NCBI GenBank assembly: GCA_963815045.1
Contig: CAWFET010000001.1
Span: 1-64,000, forward strand
Origin: DASUPK01 sp963815045
GTDB lineage: Bacteria > Actinomycetota > Thermoleophilia > Solirubrobacterales > 70-9
DNA: 64,000 bases
Direction of reading: 5' to 3'
In this document: positions 1 through 9,244 of the stretch, in pieces
How positions within the stretch are numbered: position 1 is the stretch's first letter
Layout of the letters: each line of letters begins with the position of its first letter
The notes under the pieces: generated by a model
Seen by the model: the letters and a program-made list of their open reading frames with translations, nothing else
The model's database searches: none
Told to the model about the DNA's origin: nothing
Made by a program: the position numbers and the translations under genes

Positions 1-78
1 GAGCATTCACCGCAAAGGCCAAGCAGCACTTCAAGGTCAGCCATTGCGACTACCAGACCGGTCAGGGCTGCCCGCCGC

Positions 79-680
79 GTGCCGCCGCCCAACAGCTGCC
101 ACATCCACCGCCAGGTCCAGGACCGCCACTGCACTCCGGGCGTCCTCAACCCGGCGGTGAAGCAGTCGACGATCAACTCGACGATCTGCCGCTCGGGCTG
201 GACGGCGACGATCCGCCCGCCGACCAGCTACACCGATCCCCTGAAATTGACGCTCCTGAAGTCCTACGGCTACGGCGGCAAGTCACCCTCGGGCTTCGAG
301 CTCGACCACCTGATCTCCCTCGAGCTCGGCGGTGCGCCGTCGGACGAGCGCAACCTCTGGCCGGAATCCCACAAGAACTCCTTCAACAAGGACGGCCTCG
401 AGAACTCACTGAAGGCCAAGGTCTGCGCCGGCAAGATCAGCTCTGGCCAAGGCTCAGTGGCGGATCGTTCACTGGCCAAGTTCGTCGGGCATGGCGGGTC
501 GGCAGCGGTGGGGGCGGAGGGGGAGGCGGAGGCGGCGGTTCGCTCGACAAGAACTGCTCCGACTTCGCCACCCAGGCCGAGGCCCAGGCCTGGTTCAACC
601 AGCACGGCGGCAGCGCCTCAAACGACGTCGCCGGCCTCGACGCCGACCACGACGGCATCGCCTGCGAGTCCCTGCCGTGA
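79..680 (+). pseudogene. secreted nuclease-like protein with Excalibur-type C-terminus, frameshifted
   Basis: The first part, read from the GTG at 79, has a Cys-rich stretch and then an HNH-like core (ELDHLISLELGG, followed by RNLWPESH) of a kind seen in secreted actinobacterial proteins. Near 490 the coding frame changes from frame 1 to frame 3. There a poly-Gly linker runs into a C-terminal domain with the pattern DADHDGIACE, typical of Excalibur calcium-binding domains, ending at the TGA at 678-680. The true start may lie left of the window, because the frame is open to base 1 and another frame (HFKVSHCDYQTGQG) also looks coding there. The likely role is a secreted or wall-associated nuclease. 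The single-base break could be decay or a sequencing error in the G-rich linker (507-540). Confidence 0.55.
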
Positions 681-805
681 CCCTGCCGAGTTGGGACGTG
701 GATCGCCTGGCTCCGCGTGTCGGTCAGGCCCGAGCAATGACCGACATGCTCGCCAGGCGTCCTCCCCGTCCAAACCGAGTTGGCTGAATCTCACTTGGAA
801 CCGGC

Positions 806-1015
806 GTGCCCTTACCTAGGACTGGGCGGATCGGTGGCTCGAAAGCGCGACATCCAGCAATTCAGGCAGGCCTGTGGGAGCTCGGCTTGACACCCGACCA
901 ACGTCATCGAGCAAGCGAGGCTCTTCATACGCACAAGCAGTCGCTGGGCGAATCTGACCACCTGACCTATTCGGAACTGCTGGACTGGCTGCGACAATGG
1001 AAGGAGCGCGAATGA
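806..1015 (+). CDS. small hypothetical protein
   Basis: About 69 codons from a GTG; the C-terminal half (LTPDQRHRASEALHTHKQ, then SELLDWLRQWKERE) is charged and helical and looks coding, while the N-terminal part is doubtful. Its TGA stop at 1013-1015 overlaps the ATG of the next gene at 1012 in an ATGA arrangement, which implies translational coupling and supports the reality of both genes. I do not recognise the family. The start is uncertain because this stretch of the window is rich in frameshifts. Confidence 0.45.
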   Translation: MPLPRTGRIGGSKARHPAIQAGLWELGLTPDQRHRASEALHTHKQSLGESDHLTYSELLDWLRQWKERE

Positions 1016-1413
1016 CTGATTCCATTGCCCTGGACTCGCTCTCCCACCATGCTCGGTCAAGGGGGAGATAGTTGCTGCCCGCCTCGCCTATCCGGAGGTT
1101 CTCCACCTGGAGATCCGCGATCCGAACGGAGGCATTTGGAGGCTTGCTTCCCCAGGACGCGGACTTCAGCCCCACGGATCCCGGCACACTCATCGGCGCA
1201 ACTCTCAAACGACTCGCGATCAACCCGATCACCGTTGAGCTCCATGGCTCGTTGGCTGATGGTTCTGAGTTCGTGATTCGCCCGGATACCAGCTCGACAG
1301 CCGGTGACCCACCGAACTGGGAGCTGCTCACGCCAGATGGCCTCACGCTCGAGTTCGGCCCCGGATTGCGCTGGCAAATCTCGCCGGCTGATGTCCCTAC
1401 CGCTCGCGTCTGA
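1012..1413 (+). pseudogene. hypothetical protein, frameshifted
   Basis: It starts at the ATG overlapping the preceding stop (ATGA). Coding sense moves between frames: MTDSIALDSLSHHAR, then a +1 frame from about 1058 reading EIVAARLAYPEVLHLEIRD and NGGIWRLAS, then a third frame from about 1150 reading DADFSPTDPGTLIG onward to the TGA at 1411-1413. Joined, this gives about 130 residues of a beta-rich protein ending ELLTPDGLTLEFGPGL. I do not recognise the family. Pairing with the upstream small gene suggests a two-gene unit. Two single-base breaks would restore one reading frame. Confidence 0.45.
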
Positions 1414-1437
1414 GTTACGACTCACCGGCCCCAGTTC

Positions 1438-2130
1438 CTACCGCAGCCTCGTCAGCGCTCCTAGAGTGAAGTGAGCGGCAACCTTGTCTGGATCCGCTTC
1501 CCAGATCCCATCGATGACCAACTCCACTGTGAATCGCTTGGCGTCCAGATCCCGTGCCGTGAGTGCCAATTCCAAGCGGTAACGCCCCGGGGCCAGCAGA
1601 TTTCAACGCGCTGGGCTCTGGGATCACCTGCAGCTCTGCTCTGCACTCGCTGGATCCATCCGAATGGAAGTTGCGCCTGGGGGCCAGACAAGTGGCAACG
1701 TCAACGCGCCGTTCGACTCCCGGTGGGATCTCAACCCGATCAGTCGGCTCCTTCAGGTTGGACCAAATAAGCGCGATTGTGTCGAGCGGTTCCGGTGGTG
1801 CGCGACCTTCATCCAGGCGCTTAACCGTGGTGACAAACACGGACACTTCGTGGGCTGATCTACGTCCACGAGGCACTTTGTAACTAACAGTCGCAACCAG
1901 TGGGACGGTGCGGTCGCCCCGGTGGGGTTTCCGCGTGGGTCGATGAAATCGACATCGACCGTGATCGCATCGGGGCCTGTCGGGTCGAAGCTCAGGTCGA
2001 GTTTCGGACGGACCCACCTTTCCCGCGCTGGCGCCCAGAATAGTGCGACTAAGACTGCGCCTACCGTACCGCCGGCGATCAGCCACTCACGGAGTGACTG
2101 AGAAAAGGTCTCTTCAATACCGAGCAACAC
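1438..2130 (-). pseudogene. single-pass membrane protein, frameshifted
   Basis: The N-terminus (from 2130) has one membrane segment (LIAGGTVGAVLVALFW) followed by a soluble beta-rich domain beginning KLDLSFDPTGPDAITVDVDF. The frame changes near 1905 (continuing VPLVATVSYKVPRG and HEVSVFVTTVKRLDEG) and again near 1600 (continuing RYRLELALTARDLDAKRF), ending TLGALTRLR at the TAG at 1438-1440. The joined product is about 230 residues with the soluble domain outside or inside the membrane, orientation unknown. No family recognised. Two indels separate the three coding pieces. Confidence 0.5.
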
Positions 2131-2303
2131 CCGCGACCGTATTGGCCGCCGCGGCTGGATTGAGTTAGACGGCGCACAACCAGCAGATTGAATTCTCGAG
2201 CAGCGCTATCCGCTTTCTCCCTAACTCGACTCGGTGCAACCACTCTCCTAAGAATGGGAGGCTTACCGGCAATCGTACCCATCCGACCAGCCCTGCAGCT
2301 CGG

Positions 2304-2786
2304 ATGGGTCTGCGCGAAAAACGGGCCCGGGCCGCCCGCCGCTACAAGCCGGCCAGGGTCGAGATCCTCCTCGTAGCCGAAGCCCCCCCAAGCTCGCCGG
2401 ACCGCTACTTCTACTTCGAGGACGTCGGCGAGCATGACGCCCTCTTCCGCTACGTCGCTCGCGGTGTCCTGGGAACCGCGCCCTCGCGGACCGGACAAAG
2501 CCAAGGACCTCGCCCGACTCCGAGATCGCGGCGTCTTCCTCATCGACCTGATGATCGAGCCGATCGCCACCAAGGATCATGCTGACCACGTGGCCTCCCC
2601 TGATCAGCCGCATCAGGCGTCTAAGGCCAGACAAGGTGATCTTGATCAAGACCCCATCTTCGACGCCGCCTATAGCCCACTGGTGCAGGCGGGCATCCCC
2701 GTCAGCCCGGAGCGGATGCCATTTCCCGGCAGCGGCCAACAACGACGCTTCGAGCAAGCCTTGGGCCGTGCCCTGCGCCGAGGCCC
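2304..2786 (+). pseudogene. uracil-DNA-glycosylase-superfamily-like protein, frameshifted
   Basis: The ATG at 2304 begins a basic stretch, then VEILLVAEAPPSSPDRYFYF and a segment with HDALFRYVARGVLG, which resembles a group of proteins with a glycosylase-like Rossmann start (hydrophobic strand followed by a G/A-E-[SA]-P-P turn). Coding sense shifts frame near 2480 (DKAKDLARLRDRGVFLIDLM), near 2590 (LISRIRRLRPDKVILIKTP) and near 2655 (FDAAYSPLVQAGIPV, then PGSGQQRRFEQAL). The C-terminal strand VILIKTP and the PGSG motif fit a nucleotide- or nucleobase-binding fold. Family assignment is tentative and from memory of motif shape only. The C-terminus runs into an FtsH-like fragment without a clear stop. 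Confidence 0.35.
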
Positions 2787-2795
2787 AATACCGGA

Positions 2796-3056
2796 GCATT
2801 CGCGTTCGCCGTCACCTACACCTGGGAGGATGGCCCGCCGCTGCCCGGCGTTTCAGACCCAACCTTCGGAGCCGAGCCCAGCAGCTGGTCGACCAGGAGG
2901 TCCGCCGGATCGTGGACGAGTCAGGAAGACGCAACGTGGTGCGAGGCTTCCTCACCCGCGAGCGCGACCGCCTTAAGTCACTCGCGAATGCCCTACTCGA
3001 GCGCGTGACGCTCGATCAGCCGGAGGCGTCTGCGGTGGCTGGATCCCGCTGCCGAG
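2796..3056 (+). pseudogene. ftsH: orphan C-terminal fragment of FtsH-like (M41) protease
   Basis: Two frames joined near 2865 read FAVTYTWEDGPPLPGVSDPT and then QLVDQEVRRIVDES, with RDRLKSLANALLERVTLDQP further on. This matches the usual end of FtsH proteins, where a VDEEVRRII helix is followed by a long helix ending in the ALLE-x-ETLD motif. The AAA+ ATPase domain and the HEXGH zinc protease core are absent upstream, where unrelated coding sequence lies instead, so this is a remnant of about 85 residues. It suggests recombination inside an ftsH copy during the history of this accessory region. Confidence 0.55.
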
Positions 3057-3217
3057 GCCGATGCAGCCAGAGGCGAAGGCCACCGCGCCTCGTAGCTCGG
3101 GGCCGTCACGAAGCGGGGCGCCCATCCTGTCGGCAACGGCGGCGCCCCTGCCGGCCCCGGGCCGTTGGGAGGTGGCGCCCGCCGGGTCGCGCTGCGCCTA
3201 TCCGCAGGAAGGGCGGC
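3057..3217. other. no gene recognised
   Basis: About 160 bases between the FtsH-like fragment and the stop of a minus-strand gene. I see no convincing coding, promoter or repeat signal. Confidence 0.4.
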
Positions 3218-4390
3218 TCACTCTTTGTCGCCCGCGGTGTGCAGCGTGGGCGAACCGTCCGCCTGAGGCACGCGCTGGTCCGCCGTTTGGATCTCGACCT
3301 CGGGATCGAACGCATCGATCTCGATCGGGGGCAGGTCCTCGCCCGGGTCTGCCGCACCCTCCCCTGGGACGTGCGGGCGGAGCCGTACGACGATCGCTCG
3401 CTCCTTGTTGAGCTTGCGCTTCTTGAAGTCAGCCCGGCAGCCGATAGGTGTACTTCGTCGCCATCGCGACCCGACCATCCTTCTCCAGTGAATCGGCGAT
3501 CTGCGCGACTGCGTCGATGTTGTCGTCGCGCCCGAGCAGGTAGACCGCGTCGTAGTCCCGGAATAGATGAGCCGCTTCGCCATCTTCCGGTATGGGTCCG
3601 TGCCCTTCTCGGCGAGCTTGAACCTGTTGGCCACCAGCACGATGGCAACCCGCAGGTACTGACCGTCGAAGGCGAGCGGGATCGTCTCGTCGCCGGGTTC
3701 CCGTGCCGCGAGGGTGTGCAGCCACCTGCAGAACGCCTCCGCGTCCTTCACGCATCGTTCGTCAGGCTCGCCCGGGAAGACCGCGTCGCCGAGTCGACGG
3801 AACTCCGGGAGCATGATCCGAACGAGCCAGCCGTGCAGGTCGATCTCGTCCATGTCTCGAACCTGTTGTTGCATTGCCTCGTCCGCCTCGCAGGCTGGCT
3901 CCAGGTGGTCGCGCATGAAGGCGTCGAGTGCTCCGGGCGAGCCCACCGCGCTCGTGAGGACCGACTTGGCAAGGGTCAGGTCGGCCGCCCGCATGGTGTC
4001 GTCCGGCAGGTAGCGGCGCGCGCGCGGCACGACTGCCTTCGGCAGGTAGGCCATCATCGCGTTCGCCACGTTCTCCTCATGGTGGTCGGCGCGGCGCATG
4101 AACACAACTACCTCGCCCTCGCGCAGGACGGCCTCGGCGCCCTCGGCGTTGCGCCACTTCACCTTGAGCTTCCCCTCCATAACGTCGTCGGGGGCGTTGC
4201 GGAGAAGCCGCGCGCGAGCGGCGTTCACGTCGCCCTGCACCTTGTAGGCGACGGCCTTTCGATCCGCGCCCGACCAGAGCCAGGTGAGACCGGACCATGC
4301 CCAGCCCGCGGACTTCTGGACGTTGTCGGGCCAGAAGAGCACATAGAGAACCGCCGCCAGCGGGAGGCTCACGCCGAGCAGGATCGCCAT
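3218..4390 (-). pseudogene. membrane-anchored hypothetical protein with two compensating frameshifts
   Basis: The ATG at 4390 opens with a single N-terminal membrane segment (ILLGVSLPLAAVLYVLFW), followed by a helical soluble domain (MEGKLKVKWRNAEGAEAVLR, and VANRFKLAEKGTDPYRKMAK). Around 3560 coding sense moves to another frame (DYDAVYLLGRDDNIDAVAQI) and returns near 3435 (FKKRKLNKERAIVVRLRP), finishing acidic. The minimal explanation is one insertion and one deletion about 125 bases apart. Total length is about 390 residues. The start overlaps the stop of the upstream small gene (TGATG). I do not recognise the family; the two genes probably act together at the membrane. Confidence 0.55.
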
Positions 4391-4641
4391 CAGTCCTCGT
4401 CTTCCCGAATCCCCCCGGAGACGGCGCGGATGCAGTCGAGGTACTGACACGCGAAGACCACCGAGTCGCCCTCGGCCCGCGCCGCGCCGATGCCCGCTTC
4501 CTTCAGCGGCCTGTCGCAGGAGGCGCAGCGAAGCGAACCGTTGTCGAACGCATCGGCCACCCCGAGGCTCGCCTCAAGGAGCGGTCGCTGGTCCTCCTCG
4601 TGGACGGCATTAATCGCGGTTTTCGAACGTGACGACGGCAT
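4390..4641 (-). CDS. small zinc-ribbon-like protein
   Basis: An 83-residue intact frame from the ATG at 4641. The C-terminal half has two Cys pairs, CASC and later CQYLDC, in a layout that could bind one zinc ion. The stop codon overlaps the start of the following membrane protein (TGATG), so the two are likely translated together. A longer in-frame start upstream exists, but the ATG at 4641 begins where the protein-like composition begins. No family recognised. Confidence 0.5.
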   Translation of the reverse strand: MPSSRSKTAINAVHEEDQRPLLEASLGVADAFDNGSLRCASCDRPLKEAGIGAARAEGDSVVFACQYLDCIRAVSGGIREDED

Positions 4642-4807
4642 GGACGATGCCTTCGAGTCTAGCCACGACCCGCGCCAGTGCGAGGGGTCGTTGTCGAGTG
4701 CTCTGGCCGGCAGAGCGCCCGCCTCGACGGGTCCTGCACCATCTCCGGGGCGCCCAGCCAGCCCGCCTGTGGACTTCGTGGTGCCCGCTTTGTCAAGGGC
4801 AGCACGA

Positions 4808-5299
4808 TCACTTGCGCTTGACCCGGATCCCGTCTGCAATCTGCTTCAGGTCCGGCACCTTCCGGGCGACTGCCGATCCATTCGAACAGGTCCCAGGACT
4901 CGGCGACCGCCTTGTACGCCTCCGTCAGTGTTGGCATGTAGCCCGCGTGGACGGTCCTGCAGCCGCACCTCGTATCCGTCGCGCCACCAGGTTTTGTGCG
5001 GCTTGCCGCCCTGTCCTTTCGGGACGCCCAGCACCTCCACATATTCTTGTTGTAGAGGTCGGTCCATCGCTCCGCGAGAGCGCGTCTACGTCTTTCTGGC
5101 TGCTCCCGCGCGCCTCCATCGCCGTCCGGATCAGCTCGTAGACAAGGACTCGACCGCAGTACCCATGTCCGTCACAGCCTGTCGCCGCTCCCGCCCTGGC
5201 CGATGCCTGCGCCTGAAACAGCAGCGTGTATGCGGTGAAGAATGGGAGTCCTCGGCGCGCGTCGCCATGATCGCCGCTGCCTCCCGCTCCGGCTTCCAT
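4808..5299 (-). pseudogene. hypothetical protein with several frameshifts
   Basis: Coding sense can be followed through successive frames: PFFTAYTLLFQAQASA and VLVYELIRTAMEARGSSQKD from 5299, then QQEYVEVLGVPKGQGG and WWRDGYEVRLQD near 5000, then GYMPTLTEAYKAVAESWDLF, and a last piece DLKQIADGIRVKRK ending at the TGA at 4808-4810. At least three breaks occur within about 500 bases. The joined product is about 160 residues, soluble, with no family I can name. It lies upstream of the zinc-ribbon/membrane protein pair on the same strand and may have belonged to the same unit. Confidence 0.4.
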
Positions 5300-5316
5300 G
5301 TCACCAGTCGCCGGTA

Positions 5317-5959
5317 CTAGGTCCGGGTAGCGGTCGTGGATTCGCAGGCTTCCCCGGTGCTGCGTCCCGGGTCATCGGGATCGCGCTTATGATCGATGAA
5401 CCACGGGATGGACGCCGGCAGATCGTCCAGGCCGAGGGCCCGACGCCCAGCTCGCCCGAGATCAGCCCGTATGCCTGTAGGAAAAGGTCGAGGTCGTCCA
5501 GCAGGCGAAAGAAGTCCGCCGGTATCGCGGAATCCGATGGCGGGTCTCGGAAGTCGGCGGCGGGTCCGGGATTCCGGGTCCGCTGTACCACTTGGTGAGC
5601 TGGCACACGGTCTTCCAGGACCTGGCCCCCCTTCCACGTCGCGCCAGAGGTTGAACCGGTAGCGGCACGTCGGAGTCCGGTAAGTCCCCGAAGTCCCCGA
5701 AGGTCCGGTTCGACGGACTCAGTCGGCATTCCGATCCCCACGTATGCCCGCCTGAATCGAAGGCGCCGGTCGGGCCACTCGTCGAGCCCTTGCGTTCCCA
5801 GGCCGGGATCTTGTCGCGGGTCGTGCTCCCAGCCCGGCATCGCCGAGGCCGCGTGCGCCACGGCAGCTGGGGTGTTGTCTTCGAGGCCGAGGTCGCGTGG
5901 GAGTTCAAGGAGCCACGAGATTGCGGCGATCGGCAGCCCGCAGCGAGGTCGTCGCCCAT
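5317..5959 (-). pseudogene. hypothetical protein with several frameshifts
   Basis: From an ATG at 5959 the pieces read MGDDLAAG, then (next frame) WLLELPRDLGLEDNTPAAVA, DPRQDPGLGTQGLDEWPDRR and RAYVGIGMPTESVEPDL, then other frames ARSWKTVCQLTKWYSGPGIP, DFFRLLDDLDLFLQAYGLIS and a last frame LPASIPWFIDHKRDPDDPGR ending at 5317. The order is collinear, so one ancestral gene of about 210 residues is likely, now interrupted at four or more points. No family recognised. It is on the same strand as the three genes after it. Confidence 0.4.
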
Positions 5960-6389
5960 TGTGAGGGCGGACGGCGACGGCGGCGTCGCTTTCATAGGTC
6001 CACCGTCGCGGCAGGGGGACCGATGCCCGCCCCCGAGGAGGAGGCGCTGCACGACGTGCTCAGCGAAGGGCTGCGCGTGCAGCCGAAGGCGTCCCAGTGC
6101 GTATTCAAGTAGGACCAACAGCGATAGTGGCACCCCACGCACCCCTCTGACTTGCTGTCACTTCCGTCTGAAACCGGCAGCAAATCTGTCGTAGCGCTTC
6201 AACTTCCGCCCACTCGTAAACAGCCAGTGGCTCCCCGCCAGCAGCGCCCGGCACAAGCCAGCGACCATCGCGAAGGCGATGTCGGGCTGGCGTCGGAGAC
6301 GCCCAGGCCGTAGCAGGACCGCCTTTACAACGTAGAACAGCTGGGTCGTGGGGAGAGCTGCTCCCGTCGGAGAGCGCTCCTCGCTTTTC
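5960..6389. other. no gene supported
   Basis: About 430 bases with weak coding-like patches on both strands (for example a minus-strand stretch LCRALLAGSHWLFTSGRKLK near 6180-6260) but no family, start or context I can defend. Its right end becomes markedly A/T-rich (6385-6420), which is the promoter region of the next gene. Confidence 0.4.
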
Positions 6390-6428
6390 AAAGCAGCAAA
6401 AAACAAAACACCTATACTGAATCCGTTA
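6390..6428 (+). promoter_or_regulatory. putative promoter of the XRE gene
   Basis: An A-rich tract (6386-6410) precedes a good -10 hexamer TATACT at 6413-6418. The ATG follows ten bases later at 6428, with no Shine-Dalgarno sequence between, so the message may be leaderless. No clear -35 hexamer is seen at standard spacing. Such A/T-rich DNA stands out in this GC-rich window. Confidence 0.4.
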
Positions 6429-6778
6429 TGACTCTCGACAGCAACACCCTCCGCCAAGCCCGCCTGACCCACGGCGTCGCCATCCTCCCTCGCTCGCGCA
6501 CCGGCATCCCACAGCCCGCGAGTCAGCCGCATCGAGAGTGGGAGGAAGATGCCCTCGCTGGAGCGCTGGGCCCGCCTGCTCGCCGGCCAGTCGGCCTGCG
6601 GCCCGCCGTCGAGTTCGAGCCCCTCGCCGAGGCGCCGGCGACGCCGACCACCGCGACTACGCCTTCGGCGCGGCTTCACCCCCGGCGAGCGGCTGGAGCA
6701 GGCCGCCGCCTTCGATCGCGCTCCAGGCGGCAGGTCCGTCGCCAAGCGGCCTAAGGGCTCACCGACCCGCAAGCAGGT
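6428..6778 (+). pseudogene. XRE-type HTH protein (antitoxin-like), frameshifted
   Basis: The frame from 6428 reads DSNTLRQARLTHGVAI, then the next frame carries the recognition-helix end of a Cro/C1 domain (RVSRIESGRKMPSLERWARL), followed by VEFEPLAEAP and, in a third frame, FTPGERLEQAAAFDRA. This is the usual layout of the XRE partner encoded just before MNT-like nucleotidyltransferases: HTH, then an acidic linker, then a short helical segment. The gene is followed directly by such a nucleotidyltransferase. At least two single-base breaks interrupt it. Assignment as antitoxin is by family habit, not by direct evidence. Confidence 0.5.
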
Positions 6779-7233
6779 CGATCCGGCCATGATAGTCAAG
6801 GCGTTGAGCCGAGGACAAGGTCGCATACGTCGTCGTCGGCGGCTTCGCCGCGATCGTCCACGGCGCCCACCGTCTCGCCCAGGACCTCGACCTGGTCGTC
6901 GACCGCCGCGTCGCCAACTGCCGCCGGCTGATCGCGGCGCTCGATTCGCTCGACGCCGAGTACCGCCTGCTCTCGGGCAGGTGGATCAGGCTCGCGGCAG
7001 AACGCCGACCAAGTGGATTGCCGCCGCCAACCGCTTCTTCGACACCGACGCCGGCGGCTCGACGTCTGGAACCAGGCTGACGGCGTGCCCGGCTGGAAGG
7101 AGGCCCGCCCGGGCCGTCGAGGCCGAGGCCTTCGGCCACCTGGTGCCGGTCCTCGACAAGGACACCCTGATCGCCTCGAAGCTGGCCGCCGGCCGAGACA
7201 AGGACCTGGCCAGATCTCGCCGACCTCGCCTAG
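6779..7233 (+). pseudogene. MNT/AbiEii-like nucleotidyltransferase, frameshifted
   Basis: After DPAMIVKAL the next frame gives KVAYVVVGGFAAIVHGAHRL followed by AQDLDLVVD, the GG...DxD core of nucleotidyltransferase-fold proteins (hydrophobic strand, GGFAA, then the DLD metal ligands). Later pieces in other frames read ANRFFDTDAGG, LDVWNQADGVPGWKEA and a C-terminal block HLVPVLDKDTLIASKLAAGR, ending DLADLA at the TAG at 7231-7233. The IASKLAAGR block is the conserved end of the family. With the preceding XRE gene it forms a likely toxin-antitoxin-like pair. About three breaks interrupt it, so it is probably non-functional if the sequence is correct. Confidence 0.5.
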
Positions 7234-7267
7234 CCCAAGCGCCCCCACCTCGATCGACCATTGATCC

Positions 7268-8037
7268 CTAACGCGAGATCTCGGCGTGCTGCGTTCCACC
7301 TCGTTGTTGTTCTCGCTGACTGTCGAGTCGATCGTAAAGCTCTGATACGTACCGACCTTCCCAACCTCGGCCTCGACCTTCAGCGTGCCCGATGCGTCCG
7401 GGTGGGAGTCTGACTTGAACAGCACGGTTTCTTGTCCCGCTGGTCCGACTCCGGTGATCGTGGTGTTGCTGTCGCTCTTTGCCGAGATTCCACTCGCCTC
7501 AACCGTCGCTTCGAGCGTGGTCTCGTCACCGACCCCGGTCAGGCTGGCTGAGATTGTTGGATCCTTGCTCGGCGGGACGTAGTTGAATGTCTGCAGTGCA
7601 GCCGAGGCGATTGCGGCCGCGAACAGGATCAGTGCGAGAAAGCAGCTCGTCCCCACCCACCGGTTCCGGAATTTGAGCGTCTTGATGGTCGAATCGACGC
7701 TTGACACGTCCCTACTGCGTCGCGGCAAGGGTAGGAGTGCGAGGACCGCAAGAATCAAGCTCGTCCCCAGCAGTGACACCGGAAGCGGTACGCCCCAGAC
7801 TTTCGGAGTGCTCGCGAGCACTGCGCCCAGGTCCGTAAACAGCCCAAGACCCGTGAGCAGCACACCGATCACCGCGACGTTTGAGAAGACGAACTTCGCC
7901 GATCCTCGAGCTTGTCGAAGGCCTTCAGCGGGCTGAGCAGCTCTTGGGCGTCCAGCCAACCCTGCTCCACCGGTCCCGGAGGCCGCCCCACGATCACCTT
8001 GCGTCGCTGACGGGAGCCACGGGTTGAGCTGCTGCAT
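7268..8037 (-). pseudogene. multi-pass membrane protein, frameshifted near both ends
   Basis: The ATG at 8037 lies nine bases after the stop of a small upstream gene. After QQLNPWLPSATQ the frame shifts to KVIVGRPPGPVEQGWLDAQE and LSPLKAFDKLE, then back near 7910 to a long intact stretch with three membrane segments (FVFSNVAVIGVLLTGLGLF; PLPVSLLGTSLILAVLALLP; WVGTSCFLALILFAAAIASA) and an external-looking Thr/Ser-rich domain (TISASLTGVGDETTLEATV). The most likely stop is a TAG at 7268-7270 reached after one more shift. About 255 residues. No family recognised. The C-terminus is convergent with the nucleotidyltransferase gene. Confidence 0.5.
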
Positions 8038-8046
8038 TGCGCCACG

Positions 8047-8280
8047 CTAGCCCCCAACCTCAAAGACGTTCTCGTCATTCCTTGAGCACTTCACCATCAC
8101 TGTCTTCTTGCCAGCCTCGCTCGGGTCTTCCTTGACGGCGACCCTCGTCGCAAACTCGATGCCGTTTCCGCCCCTTCGCCCGCTGCCGCCATTACGAGGG
8201 CGGTAGATCCTCGTGATCGTCCCCCCAGCACTCGTACTTTGGGTCTGAAGTCAATCCAGCTCCCTCCATAGATCCGGCAT
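8047..8280 (-). pseudogene. small hypothetical protein, frameshifted
   Basis: From an ATG at 8280 the sense is MPDLWREL, then DPKYECWG, then across a run of six G/C bases near 8220 into TITRIYRPRNGGSGRRGG and EFATRVAVKEDPSEAGKKTV, ending FEVGG at the TAG at 8047-8049. The product would be about 75 residues. It sits nine bases upstream of the membrane protein gene and looks like the first gene of that unit. No family recognised. The break in a homopolymer makes a sequencing error plausible. Confidence 0.4.
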
Positions 8281-8409
8281 TTCGAAAAACGCCTCCGTAC
8301 ACCTGCCTACCCTAATCGCGGCCGAAGGCAGTTGACAACCCCAGTGGATCATTGAGGCAAGCCCCCGTCGCTGCCCCTCCGGCCGCTGATCGTGGCACCG
8401 CCGTAGGCG

Positions 8410-9078
8410 GTGCTCTCGCGGCCTCCGTCAGAGCCAGCGACGGACGGAGGCTGCCATGCCCAGCTGCGATCCGGCGACCCGGCGCACCGCGCCGAGACCC
8501 TCGCCACCGAGATCTACTCCAACCAAAGGGCGCGCCTGTTGCGCATCGCCAAGCGGAACTCCCTCAACCACGAGGACGCCGAGGAATCCCTCCAGGAGTC
8601 GATCATCGCCTTCATCGACTCCTACGACCCCGACTACGGCGCCCACCCCCTCGCCTGGCTCACCCTGGTCCTCAAGCGCAAGTGCTGGGAGCGAACCCGG
8701 CGAGAGCGCCTCGACCAGCGCGTCGGCCAGGAGATCGATTCCACCGAGAACGGCCCCGGCACCCTGCTCGAGCTGATCCCGGACCCATCACGCGGCCCCC
8801 ACGCCCTGGCCGAGCTCCGCGACGAGATCGCCGAGGTGGCCGGCCACCTCGCCCAACTCAAGCCCGACGAGCGCCGCGCCCTCACCCTGATCGCCGAGGG
8901 CTACTCCTACAGGGAGATCACCGCCCTCACAGGCTGGACCCACACCAAGATCAACCGCTGCCTCGCCGAGGGCCGGGCCCGCTTGAGGAAGCTGAGCTCG
9001 ACGCTTCGGGACGCGGGCCGTCCGCCAAACAGATCCCACCAAGACTCCACGACGGAAATATCATCGTCCGTCCGGTGA
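8410..9078 (+). CDS. ECF-like RNA polymerase sigma factor
   Basis: An intact frame of about 220 residues. Region 2 is visible (RARLLRIAKRNSLNHEDAEE, then IIAFIDSYDPDYG and LVLKRKCWERTRR), a variable linker follows, and region 4 has the expected helix-turn-helix (LKPDERRALTLIAEGYSYRE, then LTGWTHTKINRCLAEGRARL). Region 3 is missing, as in ECF-type factors. The GTG at 8410 is the first start; the true start could be slightly downstream, since the family-like sequence begins near residue 25. No anti-sigma gene is next to it. It lies between two nucleotidyltransferase genes in the accessory region, which suggests element-borne regulation. Confidence 0.7.
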   Translation: MLSRPPSEPATDGGCHAQLRSGDPAHRAETLATEIYSNQRARLLRIAKRNSLNHEDAEESLQESIIAFIDSYDPDYGAHPLAWLTLVLKRKCWERTRRERLDQRVGQEIDSTENGPGTLLELIPDPSRGPHALAELRDEIAEVAGHLAQLKPDERRALTLIAEGYSYREITALTGWTHTKINRCLAEGRARLRKLSSTLRDAGRPPNRSHQDSTTEISSSVR

Positions 9079-9118
9079 CTGACGGACACCAGACACCTGC
9101 CTCCGCTCGCCCGCGGGC

Positions 9119-9244
9119 GTCTCGCAAACCGCGCATCTCACACCCACCCAACGCCTCGACCGCGCCCGCGGCTACATCCTCGTCATGCGCGACCTGCGCG
9201 CCGCCACCTGGGCGGGTGGGGACCATGCCAAGCGTTTCCGCTGA
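9119..9244 (+). CDS. possible small protein upstream of nucleotidyltransferase
   Basis: A frame of about 41 codons reads LTPTQRLDRARGYILVMRDL and ends GGDHAKRFR at the TGA at 9242-9244. It overlaps the start of the following nucleotidyltransferase gene (ATG at 9225) by about 20 bases. No standard start codon is seen; a GTC at 9119 is the first plausible residue after the preceding stop. It may be the remains of the antitoxin partner of the nucleotidyltransferase. No family recognised. Confidence 0.3.
   Translation, partial: VSQTAHLTPTQRLDRARGYILVMRDLRAATWAGGDHAKRFR

Noticed and set aside
6158..6826. Minus-strand frame of 222 codons near 6.2-6.8 kb
   Set aside because: It is largely antisense to the XRE gene and is compositionally biased; no domain could be matched.
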